This document shows positions 17,176-25,366 of a stretch of DNA of 64,000 nt, piece by piece. Every line of letters begins with the position of its first letter. The first letter of the stretch is position 1. The notes under the pieces were generated by a model. That model was not told the DNA's origin. It saw only the letters and a list, made by a program, of their open reading frames with translations, and did not search any database. Both the position numbers and the translations under genes were made by a program. The stretch is from JALYZC01 sp963725645 (GTDB taxonomy: Bacteria > Actinomycetota > Thermoleophilia > Solirubrobacterales > Solirubrobacteraceae), in assembly GCA_963725645.1 (NCBI GenBank), contig CAVRZD010000006.1, positions 1,240,001 through 1,304,000 on the forward strand, read 5' to 3'.

Positions 17176-17914
17176 GAGCGTCGGCCAGCGCCGGCGCGGC
17201 CGGTTCCTCCCCGAGATAGTCGGCGGCCAGCGAGGTCTCGATCACGGTGCCATCCATGCACGACACATGGTACGCCCGCGATTCGCGGCGGGAGGAGACG
17301 ACGCGCGTCAGCTCCGTTCCGCGGAAGTGCAGCGCCGCGCCGTCCTCGCACGCGTAGCCCCCGCGCATGCCCTCGGTCAGAGAGCGGTGGTAGGCGCCGC
17401 GCCGCGCGGGCTCGCCGTCGTAGTGCACGGCGTTGGAGTACGGGAGGAGGCCCAGCCCCACGACGGCCTCGGGCGCGCCATGGAAGGCCGTGACGGCCTC
17501 GGCGAACCAGCACAGCGACCCGGCGCTCAGCCCGCACAGGACGATGCCGCGCCGCCAGGCCTCGCGCAGCACCTCGTCGACGCCGTGCGCCCGCCACACG
17601 CCGAGCAGGCTGATGACGCTCCCCCCGCCGACGTAGATGACGTCCTGCGTCAGCAGGTGCTCGCGCAGGTCGCCGCCGATGCCCCGCTCGCGGCGGAACA
17701 GCGAGACATGCGACGGTTCGCAACGGTCGGCCGGGAAGTGGCGAAAGAACCGGACGATGTAGTGGTCGGCGTCGCCGCTCGCGGACGGCAGGAAGCACAC
17801 GCGCGGGCGTTCGCGCTCGACGAGGCCGAGGACGTACTCGTCCATCAGCGGGTTGCCCGCCTCCATCGAGAACCCTCCGCCACCGAACGCCACGATCTGC
17901 GGTGTCCCCTCCAT
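17165..17914 (-). CDS. Peptidase E-like protein, family S51 (first tandem copy)
   Basis: 249 residues, the usual S51 length. Motifs: IVAFGGGGFSMEAGNPLMDEY at the N-terminus (written here as its consensus), VIYVGGGSVISLL, and the catalytic serine in VLCGLSAGSLCWF. It is the first gene of a two-gene unit with its paralogue at 16345-17175. It diverges from the GMC oxidoreductase gene, and the two promoters share 161 bases. The ATG at 17914 is supported by a -10 box 9 bases upstream. Confidence 0.92.
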   Translation of the reverse strand: MEGTPQIVAFGGGGFSMEAGNPLMDEYVLGLVERERPRVCFLPSASGDADHYIVRFFRHFPADRCEPSHVSLFRRERGIGGDLREHLLTQDVIYVGGGSVISLLGVWRAHGVDEVLREAWRRGIVLCGLSAGSLCWFAEAVTAFHGAPEAVVGLGLLPYSNAVHYDGEPARRGAYHRSLTEGMRGGYACEDGAALHFRGTELTRVVSSRRESRAYHVSCMDGTVIETSLAADYLGEEPAAPALADALAA

Positions 17915-17923
17915 CGTGTCGGG

Positions 17924-17929
17924 AGAGTA
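17924..17929 (-). promoter_or_regulatory. -10 box of the peptidase E pair
   Basis: TACTCT on the minus strand, 9 bases before the ATG at 17914. Confidence 0.4.
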
Positions 17930-18062
17930 GGGGCAAATCCCGGCCTCAGCAGGAATTTCATCCCTTGGTCGAGTCCGCCTCGACCACCGGTCGAGTGCCG
18001 GGAATGCGGGCGCGTGGCGTGTGCCTGCCCGGTTCTTCGAGCACAACCCCTTCCCGTCCATC

Positions 18063-18068
18063 TAGTCT
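18063..18068 (+). promoter_or_regulatory. -10 box of the GMC oxidoreductase gene (leaderless)
   Basis: TAGTCT ends 7 bases before the GTG at 18076, deciding that start over upstream in-frame codons. Confidence 0.5.
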
Positions 18069-18075
18069 CTCCGGC

Positions 18076-20028
18076 GTGGAGCTGACCCCCCGCCAGCGCC
18101 GCGCGCTCGAGGCGATCTGCGACACGTTCCTGCCGCGGCACGACGGGCTGCCGTCGGCGACGGAGCTCGGGGTGCCGCAGGCGATCGCCGACGCGCTCGA
18201 CGCCAACCCGCGGGAGGCCGAGCGCAAGCAGACGGCCCAGCTGCTCGGGCTCTGGGACACCGCGCTGCTGACCGCGATCGGCGGGGGCGGGCTGCACCGC
18301 TTCTCCGCGCTGCCGCGGGAGCGCCGTGAGGCGGTCCTGCGCTCCTGGTGCGACTCGCGGGTGGGGCAGCGCCGCGCCGCGTTCACCGCGCTGCGCAAGG
18401 CCGCGCTGCTGTTCGGCTACATGGTCCCGGGGCCGGAAGGGGGGCCGAACCCGCGCTGGGAGGCGTGCGCCTACCCGGGGCCGCCGGGGCCGCCCGCGGA
18501 CCCGCCGCCGAAGGCGCTTGCGCCGCTGCCCGTCGAGGCCGACACCACGCTCGAGTGCGACGTGGTGGTGTGCGGGTCGGGAGCGGGCGGCGGCACGGCC
18601 GCCGGCGTCCTGGCCGCGGCCGGGCTCGACGTGGTCGTGCTCGAGGCCGGCGACTACTACGACGACGGCGATTTCGACGGGGCCGAGCTCGGCGGGTTCC
18701 AGCGCCTGTACCTCAACGCGGGCGGCGGGGCCTCGCACGACCAGAGCGTCGGCCTGCTGGCGGGGTCCTGCCTCGGCGGCGGCACGGTCGTCAACTACAC
18801 GACCTCCTTCCACACCCCCGACGACGTGCGCGAGGAGTGGGCCGCCCACGGCGTGCCGGCGTTCACGAGCGCCGATTACGACGCCTCGCTCGAGGCCGTG
18901 TGCGAGCGCATCGGGGTCAACCAGGAGCAGTCGCGGCCCTCGGCGCGAGACGCGGCCATGGCCCGCGGCCTGACGGAGCTGGGCTGGCACGTCGACTCGA
19001 TGCCGCGCAACGTGCGCGGCTGCGATCAGGGCGAGGTGTGCGGCTACTGCGGCTACGGCTGCAAGCTCGGCGCCAAGCAGTCCACCGCGAAGACGTGGCT
19101 GCTCGACGCGGCCGGCGACGGCGCGCGCATCGTGGTGCGCACCTCGGTCGACAGGGTCCGCGTCGAGGGCGGCGCGGCCCGCGGGGTGGAGGCGCGGACC
19201 GCCGACGGCCACCGCCTGACCGTGCGCTCGCGCGCGGTGGTGGCGGCGTGCGGCGCCCTCAACACCCCGGCGCTGCTGCGCCGCTCCGGGCTGGACAACG
19301 CCAACGTCGGCCGCCATCTCAAGCTGCATCCGGCGACCGCGGTGTGGGGCGTCTTCGACGACGAGGTGCGGCCGTGGGAGGGCACGATGCAGGCGCTGTA
19401 CTCCGACCAGCATCGCCGCCTCGACGGCGGCTACGGGGTCAAGTACGAGACGGCGCCGATCCACCCGTCCCTGCTGATCGCCTTCGCGCCCTGGCGCTCG
19501 GGCGCCCAGCACGCCGAGCTCATGGGCGCGCTCGCGCACTCCACGCCGATCGGCGTGCTGCTCCGCGACCGCGACGGCGGCGAGGTGCGCGTCGGCCGCG
19601 ACGGCCAGCCGGTCGTGCGCTACCGCCTGTCGGACTTCGACCGCCGCCACGCCCGCGTGGGGGTCGACGGCGCGGCGCAGATCCTCGAGGCCGCCGGTGC
19701 CCGCCGGATCTTCTCCGCGCACTCGAAGTGGGTGGCCTACGACCCCGGCGTGAAGGGCAGCCGGGCGGAGTTCATGGCCGCCGCCGACGTCTGCGGCTGG
19801 GACTCGGGCCGCTGCGCGTTCAACTCGTTCCACATCATGGGCTCGGCGCGGATGGGGGGCTCGCCCGCCGACTCCGCCTGCGACCCGCGCGGAGAGACCT
19901 GGGACGTCCGCGACCTCGTCGTCTGCGACGGCTCGGCGTTCCCGACCGCCTCGGGCGTCAACCCGATGGTCTCGATCGAGGCGATCGCGCACATGAACGC
20001 CCGCGGCCTGGCCGCGCGTCTTTCGTGA
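18076..20028 (+). CDS. GMC-family oxidoreductase, long-chain-alcohol-oxidase-like
   Basis: 650 residues. An N-terminal helical region (LTPRQRRALEAICDTFLPRH) precedes the FAD motif near residue 165 (CGSGAGGGTAAGVLAAAG). A four-cysteine group, Cys316, Cys322, Cys325 and Cys329 in GCDQGEVCGYCGYGCKLG, followed by KQSTAKTWL, is the hallmark of plant/fungal long-chain fatty alcohol oxidases. The C-terminal GMC block is FNSFHIMGSARMGG and DGSAFPTASGVNPM. It probably oxidises long-chain alcohols, with O2 or another acceptor. The methyltransferase gene overlaps its stop (GTGA). Confidence 0.88.
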   Translation: MELTPRQRRALEAICDTFLPRHDGLPSATELGVPQAIADALDANPREAERKQTAQLLGLWDTALLTAIGGGGLHRFSALPRERREAVLRSWCDSRVGQRRAAFTALRKAALLFGYMVPGPEGGPNPRWEACAYPGPPGPPADPPPKALAPLPVEADTTLECDVVVCGSGAGGGTAAGVLAAAGLDVVVLEAGDYYDDGDFDGAELGGFQRLYLNAGGGASHDQSVGLLAGSCLGGGTVVNYTTSFHTPDDVREEWAAHGVPAFTSADYDASLEAVCERIGVNQEQSRPSARDAAMARGLTELGWHVDSMPRNVRGCDQGEVCGYCGYGCKLGAKQSTAKTWLLDAAGDGARIVVRTSVDRVRVEGGAARGVEARTADGHRLTVRSRAVVAACGALNTPALLRRSGLDNANVGRHLKLHPATAVWGVFDDEVRPWEGTMQALYSDQHRRLDGGYGVKYETAPIHPSLLIAFAPWRSGAQHAELMGALAHSTPIGVLLRDRDGGEVRVGRDGQPVVRYRLSDFDRRHARVGVDGAAQILEAAGARRIFSAHSKWVAYDPGVKGSRAEFMAAADVCGWDSGRCAFNSFHIMGSARMGGSPADSACDPRGETWDVRDLVVCDGSAFPTASGVNPMVSIEAIAHMNARGLAARLS

Positions 20029-20840
20029 CGGCGGCGAACGACGCTCCCGGTGCCGCGACGTTCCGCGTCGCGGCCGAGGCCTACGACCGGCACATCGGCC
20101 GCTACGGGCCGCAGCTCGCACGCGCGCTGATCGCGGCGGCCGGCGTCGAGCCGGGGCAGCGCGCTCTCGACGTCGGCTGCGGGCCCGGCGCGCTGACCGG
20201 CGAGCTCGTCGCGGTGCTGGGCGCCGGCTCGGTCGTGTCCGTCGACCCCTCCGAGCCGTTCGTGCGGGCGTGCCGGGAGCGCAACCCCGAGGCGGACGTG
20301 CGCACCGGCACGGCCGAGCGGCTGCCCGTCGCGGACGGCGCCGTCGACGCGGTGCTGTCCCAGCTCGTCCTCAACTTCTGCTCGGACCCGCCCGCCGCGC
20401 TGGACGAGATGCGACGCGTCGCGCGCGCCGGCGGCGTCGTGGCCGCGTGCGTGTGGGACTACGCCGAGGGGATGGAGCTGCTCCGCGCATTCTGGGACGC
20501 GGCGCGGGAGATCGAGCCGGAGCGCGGCGCGGCGCACGACGAGGCGGTGGTGATGCCGTACTGCCGCCGCGACGAGCTGGAGGGACTGTGGCGGCGCGTC
20601 GGGTTGCGCGACGTCGCTGGCGGCGAGCTCGTAGTCGGGGCCGCCTACGCCGACTTCGACGACCTGTGGGCGCCGTTCGCGGCCGCCGTCGGCCCCGCCG
20701 GCGCGTTCGCGGCGGGGTTGGACGCCGGACCCCGCGAGGCGTTGCGGACGGCCCTGCACCGCCGCCTGGGCGCGCCGGCGGGGCCGTTCGAGCTGCGTGC
20801 GCGGGCATGGTTCGCCCACGGGACCGTGGCCGGCCGCTAG
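20025..20840 (+). CDS. Class I SAM-dependent methyltransferase
   Basis: 271 residues. The SAM-binding motif I is LDVGCGPGALTGEL; the acidic residue after strand 2 is in VVSVDPSEPF; the motif after strand 4 is VDAVLSQLVLNF. It resembles UbiE/Coq5-like (Methyltransf_11) enzymes. The substrate is unknown. GTG start overlapping the GMC stop indicates translational coupling, so it may act on a product of the alcohol oxidase, though that is inference. It is convergent with the phosphoesterase gene, sharing 4 bases. Confidence 0.9.
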   Translation: MTAANDAPGAATFRVAAEAYDRHIGRYGPQLARALIAAAGVEPGQRALDVGCGPGALTGELVAVLGAGSVVSVDPSEPFVRACRERNPEADVRTGTAERLPVADGAVDAVLSQLVLNFCSDPPAALDEMRRVARAGGVVAACVWDYAEGMELLRAFWDAAREIEPERGAAHDEAVVMPYCRRDELEGLWRRVGLRDVAGGELVVGAAYADFDDLWAPFAAAVGPAGAFAAGLDAGPREALRTALHRRLGAPAGPFELRARAWFAHGTVAGR

Positions 20841-21532
20841 TCCGGGTCGAAGCGCGACTGCTCGATACGCCGGGCCACGGTGTCGACCCAGGCCCCGTCG
20901 AAGCGCTCGCGCAGCGCGGCCGCGCTGGCCTCGTGGTCGTAGGGGATCCGGCGGTGCTCGACCCGGCGGTCGGGGTGGATCAGCGCGTAGGCGGCGCGTG
21001 GATCGCGGTCGAAGGGCATGCCGACGCTGCCCGGGTTGACGAGCTCGATGCCGCCGTGCGCCGAGAAGCGCCGGAAGGGAAGGTGGGTGTGGCCGAACAC
21101 GAGTCGCGGCTCGGGCACCCCCTCGAGCAGCTCCTCCTCGTCGGGGCCCGGCGTGGGAAGGAACGAGCGCACGTCGGAGACCGGGGATCCGTGGCAGAAG
21201 CGCGCGTCGCCGTCCACGAGCATCTCCGGGAGCGCGGCCAGCTCGTCGACGTCGCCGGGTCCGAGCGCCTCGCGACAGGCGCCGATCGCGCCCTGCACCA
21301 CCTCGTCGTCGGGCGCGTCGCCGGGCGCGGCCGTCCAGCGCTCGCCGTTGCCGCGGATCCACGCCGCCGGCAGCTCGCGCAGGCGCGCGATCGTCTCGGC
21401 CGGCCACGGCCCGAAGAGCGCGTAGTCGCCGCCGAGCATGTGACGATCGGCGCCGTGAAAGCGGGCGTCGTCGAGCACGGCGTCGAGCGCCGGCAGATTG
21501 CCGTGCACGTCGTAGAGCACCGCCAGGGTCAC
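20837..21532 (-). CDS. Metallophosphoesterase, YfcE/diadenosine tetraphosphatase-like
   Basis: 231 residues. Metal-binding blocks are YDVHGNLPALDAVL, GGDYALFGPWP (the Asp of the GD block), RGNGERW, CHGSP and FGHTHLPF, then NPGSVGMP typical of YfcE-like phosphodiesterases. The GTG at 21532 was chosen: GGAGG lies 4 bases upstream, and it overlaps the stop of the ABC permease (GTGA). It is the last gene of a unit with the two ABC genes. Confidence 0.88.
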   Translation of the reverse strand: MTLAVLYDVHGNLPALDAVLDDARFHGADRHMLGGDYALFGPWPAETIARLRELPAAWIRGNGERWTAAPGDAPDDEVVQGAIGACREALGPGDVDELAALPEMLVDGDARFCHGSPVSDVRSFLPTPGPDEEELLEGVPEPRLVFGHTHLPFRRFSAHGGIELVNPGSVGMPFDRDPRAAYALIHPDRRVEHRRIPYDHEASAAALRERFDGAWVDTVARRIEQSRFDPD

Positions 21533-22278
21533 GTCCTCCGGGCCTCCCACGAGAACCCCCGCACCGCGAAGAAGATGCCGACCGCGGTCCACAGTGCGAT
21601 CACGCCCAACGCCGTCAGGTTGTCGCTCACGCCCTTGCCGGTCACCATCGCCCCCGAGAGCCCGTCGACCACGTACTTCAGCGGCAGGACCTCGGCGATG
21701 TCGCGCACGAGCTTGGGCGCGCGGTCGGCGTCGAAGAAGACGCCCGAGATCAGGATCACCGGCAGGAACACCGCGTTGACGTAGGCGGGCGCCGACTCGA
21801 AGTTCGGGATCGCGTGCGAGTAGGCCACGCCGAGGGCCGCGAAGCAGGTCACGCCGGCCGCGGTGAAGACGACCAGCGCGATCCAGTCCTTCGGCCAGCC
21901 GACGCCGAAGAACAGCTTGCCCGCCACGGTGATGATCGCGATCTGCACGGCCGCGTTGGTGACCGCGCTGGCGAAGATCGCGCCCAGGTAGGAGCCGGAC
22001 GGCAGCGGCGTGCCGCGAATGCGCTTGAGCACCTCGGTCTCGCGCAGCTGCGTCATGTTGAACGCGAGCGCGGTGAAGGTCGTCGACATGATGCTCAGGC
22101 CGGCGATGCCCGGGACGATGATGTTCAGGGCCTTCTGGTCGTTGGACGCCAGCCCGCCGATCAGCGCGAGCAGGATCAGCGGCAGCAGGAAGTTGAAGAA
22201 GGCGGCCGAGGGGTTGCGCCAGAACATCCGGCGCTCGAGCCGGTACTGCCGCCAGGTGAGGGCCAGCGCGCTATCCAT
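21529..22278 (-). CDS. ABC-2 type transporter permease
   Basis: 249 residues with six membrane segments and the ABC-2 pattern: an N-terminal cytoplasmic stretch (TWRQYRLERRMFWRNPSAAFF), then LKRIRGTPLPSGSYLGA between segments 2 and 3, and LPLKYVVDGL near the end. It overlaps the ATPase gene by 8 bases, so the two form one exporter of the drug/lipid type. The substrate is unknown. Confidence 0.92.
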   Translation of the reverse strand: MDSALALTWRQYRLERRMFWRNPSAAFFNFLLPLILLALIGGLASNDQKALNIIVPGIAGLSIMSTTFTALAFNMTQLRETEVLKRIRGTPLPSGSYLGAIFASAVTNAAVQIAIITVAGKLFFGVGWPKDWIALVVFTAAGVTCFAALGVAYSHAIPNFESAPAYVNAVFLPVILISGVFFDADRAPKLVRDIAEVLPLKYVVDGLSGAMVTGKGVSDNLTALGVIALWTAVGIFFAVRGFSWEARRT

Positions 22279-23128
22279 CGTCCGTCAGCTCCAGGTAGAT
22301 GTCCTCGAGCGAGGGCCGCGTCACGGACAGGTCGCGCAGGCGTTCGCCGCGCGCGAGCGTCGCCCCGGTCAGCTCGTGCAGCAGGGTCGTCGGGTCGTCG
22401 GTCTCGCGCTGCTCGATCAGGCCGCGGCCGTTGCGCCAGGCCACGCGGTAGCGGCTCGAGTCGCCGGCTCCGAGCTCGCCGGGCGCGCCCTCGGCCAGGA
22501 TGCTCCCGTCCTTGATGATCGCGACGCGGTCGGCGAGCGCCTGGGCCTCCTCGAGGTAGTGGGTGGTGAGCAGCACGGTCTTGCCGAGGCCCTTGAGCGA
22601 GCGCACGGTGTCCCACGCCGCCCGCCGCGCCGCGGGGTCGAACCCCGTCGTCGGCTCGTCGAGGAAGATCAGCTCCGGGTCGCCCACCAGCGCGAGCGCG
22701 AGGTCGAGCCGGCGCAGCTGGCCGCCGGAGAGCCGGCGCGTGCGCACGTCCTCGGACTTGCGCAGGCCGGCGACGTCGATGACCTCGTCGACGTCGCGCG
22801 GGTCGGGGTAGAGGTGCGCCCAGTGCTCGAGCGCCTCGCGCACGGTGATATGGCGGTACATGCCCGAGCTCTGGAGCACGATGCCGACGCGGCGGCGCAG
22901 ATCGAGCTCGCGCCGCGCGGGATCGTGCCCGAGCACGTCGACCGCACCGGCGCTGCGCTCGCGGTAGCCCTCGAGAATCTCGACCGTGGTCGTCTTGCCC
23001 GCTCCGTTGGGCCCGAGCAGGCCGAACACCTCACCACGGCCGACGCTGAAGTCGATCCCGGCCACGGCCTCGTGGTCGCCGTAGCGCTTGCGCAGGCCGC
23101 GGACCTCGATCGCCGGGGCGCTGTTCAC
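22271..23128 (-). CDS. ABC transporter ATP-binding protein (exporter, DrrA/CcmA type)
   Basis: 285 residues. Walker A is GPNGAGKTT, the signature is RLSGGQLRRLDLAL, Walker B is LIFLDEPTTG, and the switch His is in LLTTHYLEEA. A C-terminal region of about 70 residues is typical of DrrA-type exporters. It drives the ABC-2 permease encoded next. It is divergent from ppx, with 64 bases between the two starts. Confidence 0.94.
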   Translation of the reverse strand: MNSAPAIEVRGLRKRYGDHEAVAGIDFSVGRGEVFGLLGPNGAGKTTTVEILEGYRERSAGAVDVLGHDPARRELDLRRRVGIVLQSSGMYRHITVREALEHWAHLYPDPRDVDEVIDVAGLRKSEDVRTRRLSGGQLRRLDLALALVGDPELIFLDEPTTGFDPAARRAAWDTVRSLKGLGKTVLLTTHYLEEAQALADRVAIIKDGSILAEGAPGELGAGDSSRYRVAWRNGRGLIEQRETDDPTTLLHELTGATLARGERLRDLSVTRPSLEDIYLELTDDG

Positions 23129-23192
23129 AGCGCGGGATCATGACAAGCTAGTGGTCGTACCGGTCCCGGCTCGCACCCTGGCCGCCGTTCAC

Positions 23193-24080
23193 ATGGCCTA
23201 CGCCTGCATCGACATCGGCTCGAACACGACGCGGCTCCTGGTTGCCGACGCCGCCGAGGGCCAGCTCCGCGAGCTCCTCCAGCAGCGCGCGTTCACGCGC
23301 ATCGCGAAGGGCCGCAAGCGCGAGGAGCCCATCGACAGGGAGAAGATCGCCGAGGTGGCCGAGGTCGTCGCCACGCAGGTCCGCCTGGCGGACGAGCTCG
23401 GCGCCCGCGAGCTGCGCGCGGTGGGCACCGCGGCCATCCGGCAGGCGGCCAACGGCGACGAGCTGGTCGCGGCGATCCGCGACGAGGCCGGCGTCGACGT
23501 GCACATCCTCGACGGCGAGGAGGAGGCGCGGCTGGCGTTCGTGGGCGCGACCCGCACCCTCGGGCGTGAACCGGACGGCGAGGTCGGGGTCGTGGACGTC
23601 GGCGGCGGATCCTCCGAGCTGGCGCTGGGCACGCTGGCCGGCGGCGTGAGCTGGTCGGCCTCCTTCCGCGTCGGCTCTGGCTACCTGGCCGACGCCTACC
23701 TGCGCTCGGATCCCCCGTCGATCGGCGAGCTCAACGCGGTGCGCCAGCACGTCGACGGGGTGTTCGAGGGGCTGGAGCTGAGCACGCCCGCGCTCGGCGT
23801 GGCCGTCGGCGGCAGCGCGACGTCGCTGCGGCGCCTCGTCGGCGGTGTGCTGGAGCACGAGACCCTCGAGCGCGGGATCCGCGTGCTCGCCACGACCGGG
23901 ATCGACCAGCTGGCGCGGCGCTTCGAGCTCGAGCCCGAGCGGGTGCGACTGCTGCCGGCGGGCATCCTCGTCCTCGAGGCGGCCTCCGATCGTTTGGGCG
24001 TGCCGCTGCAGATCGGGCGCGGCGGGCTGCGCGAGGGCGTCGTGTTGGAGATGATCGGCGCGGCGCGGGAGGCCGCGTAG
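23193..24080 (+). CDS. ppx: Exopolyphosphatase, Ppx/GppA family
   Basis: 295 residues, the single-module length seen in actinobacterial Ppx proteins. ASKHA-fold phosphate motifs are DIGSNTTRLLVAD at the N-terminus and VVDVGGGSSELALG; GGSATSLRRL follows. It releases phosphate from the ends of polyphosphate or acts on (p)ppGpp. It heads a row with two CHAD proteins, ppk1 and an HD-like protein. The ATG at 23193 gives the normal family N-terminus; an upstream GTG at 23151 is possible. Confidence 0.93.
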   Translation: MAYACIDIGSNTTRLLVADAAEGQLRELLQQRAFTRIAKGRKREEPIDREKIAEVAEVVATQVRLADELGARELRAVGTAAIRQAANGDELVAAIRDEAGVDVHILDGEEEARLAFVGATRTLGREPDGEVGVVDVGGGSSELALGTLAGGVSWSASFRVGSGYLADAYLRSDPPSIGELNAVRQHVDGVFEGLELSTPALGVAVGGSATSLRRLVGGVLEHETLERGIRVLATTGIDQLARRFELEPERVRLLPAGILVLEAASDRLGVPLQIGRGGLREGVVLEMIGAAREAA

Positions 24081-24088
24081 GACCGCCG

Positions 24089-24571
24089 ATGGCGAAGGCG
24101 CGACAGGTGCCCGGGCTCAACGGCGACGATCCGTTTCGCGTCGCGGCGGCCAGGGTCGTGTCGGTGCGCGGCGACGAGCTGTTCGAGCAGTCCGCCAACG
24201 TGCTCGACACCTCCGACATCGAGCGCGTGCACGACATGCGCGTGGCCACCCGGCGCCTGCGCGCGGTGCTGGAGATCTTCGCGCCGTGCTTCGAGCGCAC
24301 GCTCCACCGCGGGGTGCTGGGGGACGTCAAGTCGCTCGCCGACGCGCTCGGCGAGCGCCGCGACCCGGACGTGCACATCGACGCGCTGCAGCGGTTTGCG
24401 AGCGCCGTGGCGGAGGCCGACCGGCCGGGCGTCGAGAGCCTCGTCGCGCGGCTGCGCAAGGACCAGGCGGCCGGCAACGCGACGCTGTCGCACGCGCTCG
24501 GCGAGATGGAGCGCTCCGACCTGCGCGGGCGGCTGCGGGCCCTGTGCGCGGCGGCGGAGGCGGCGGCATGA
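24089..24571 (+). CDS. CHAD-domain protein (first of two)
   Basis: 160 residues, alpha-helical, with the conserved-histidine signature IERVHDMRVATRRLRAVLEIF. CHAD domains bind polyphosphate through conserved His and basic residues. This copy is short for the family (about 200-280), so it may hold only part of the double four-helix bundle. It starts 8 bases after ppx and overlaps the next CHAD gene by ATGA. It probably helps place or hold polyphosphate for the enzymes encoded beside it. Confidence 0.9.
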   Translation: MAKARQVPGLNGDDPFRVAAARVVSVRGDELFEQSANVLDTSDIERVHDMRVATRRLRAVLEIFAPCFERTLHRGVLGDVKSLADALGERRDPDVHIDALQRFASAVAEADRPGVESLVARLRKDQAAGNATLSHALGEMERSDLRGRLRALCAAAEAAA

Positions 24572-25266
24572 AGGCGCGCAAGGTCCGCAAGCTCGACCCC
24601 GAGATGCCCCTTGCCGACGCGGCCGAGCGGATCATCCGAGTGCGGTTGGACGAGCTGTCCTCGTTCACCCCGCGCGCGCTGGACCCGAGTGAGGAGCGCG
24701 CGCTGCACGACATGCGCATCGCCGCGAAGCGCCTGCGCTACCTGCTGGAGCTGACAGCGCCCTGCTTCGGCGCCTACGCGGTCACCGGGGCGAAGCGTGC
24801 CAAGCAGCTCCAGGACCTGCTCGGCGAGATCCACGACTGCGACGTGATGCTGCCGCTCGTGCGCGATCACCTCGCGGCGGTGCGGGCGGCCGACGCGGAC
24901 GAGCTGCGCCGCCTGGCCGGCGACGCGGAGGACCTCGACCCGACGCTCGCGGCCCGCGCGCCCCACCGGCGCGCCTACCGCGGGCTGGAGACGCTGATCG
25001 TCCACCTCGAGGCACGCCGCCGGCTGCTGTTCGACCGCTTCCTCGCGCGCTGGCGCGCGCTGGAGCACCAGGGCTTCCGCGCCCGGCTGGAGCACGCCCT
25101 GAGTGAGCGCCCGCCCGCTCGTCCGGCGGCCCTCGACCGCGAGGCGGGCCGCCTCCGCGCGATGGTGACCGAGGACGAGCGCCGCCTCCGCGACGCCGCC
25201 GGCGGGCGGGCCCGCGACCTGCCGGCACGCCTGACCGACCCCGTCGCCTCCGACGGCGACGCCTGA
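24568..25266 (+). CDS. CHAD-domain protein (second of two)
   Basis: 232 residues. The CHAD signature ERALHDMRIAAKRLRYLLEL is followed by LQDLLGEIHDCDVMLPL, another conserved block. It is paralogous to the preceding gene (TAPCFG against FAPCFE after the signature), so the two arose by duplication. It is translationally coupled to it and lies 100 bases before ppk1. The two may work as a pair. The last 60 residues are charged helix. Confidence 0.92.
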   Translation: MKARKVRKLDPEMPLADAAERIIRVRLDELSSFTPRALDPSEERALHDMRIAAKRLRYLLELTAPCFGAYAVTGAKRAKQLQDLLGEIHDCDVMLPLVRDHLAAVRAADADELRRLAGDAEDLDPTLAARAPHRRAYRGLETLIVHLEARRRLLFDRFLARWRALEHQGFRARLEHALSERPPARPAALDREAGRLRAMVTEDERRLRDAAGGRARDLPARLTDPVASDGDA

Positions 25267-25366
25267 GCGCAAGCTCGCGCCCGCGGCCGCTGCTGTGCCG
25301 CCGCTACCATCACCCGCAGGGAGGCGCGCGACGAGGAGGGGTCGCCGACGCGACCGGAGAGGATCC

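Noticed and set aside
19737..21407. Long minus-strand frame across the GMC/methyltransferase end
   Set aside because: It overlaps three well-supported genes and its translation shows no domain motif.
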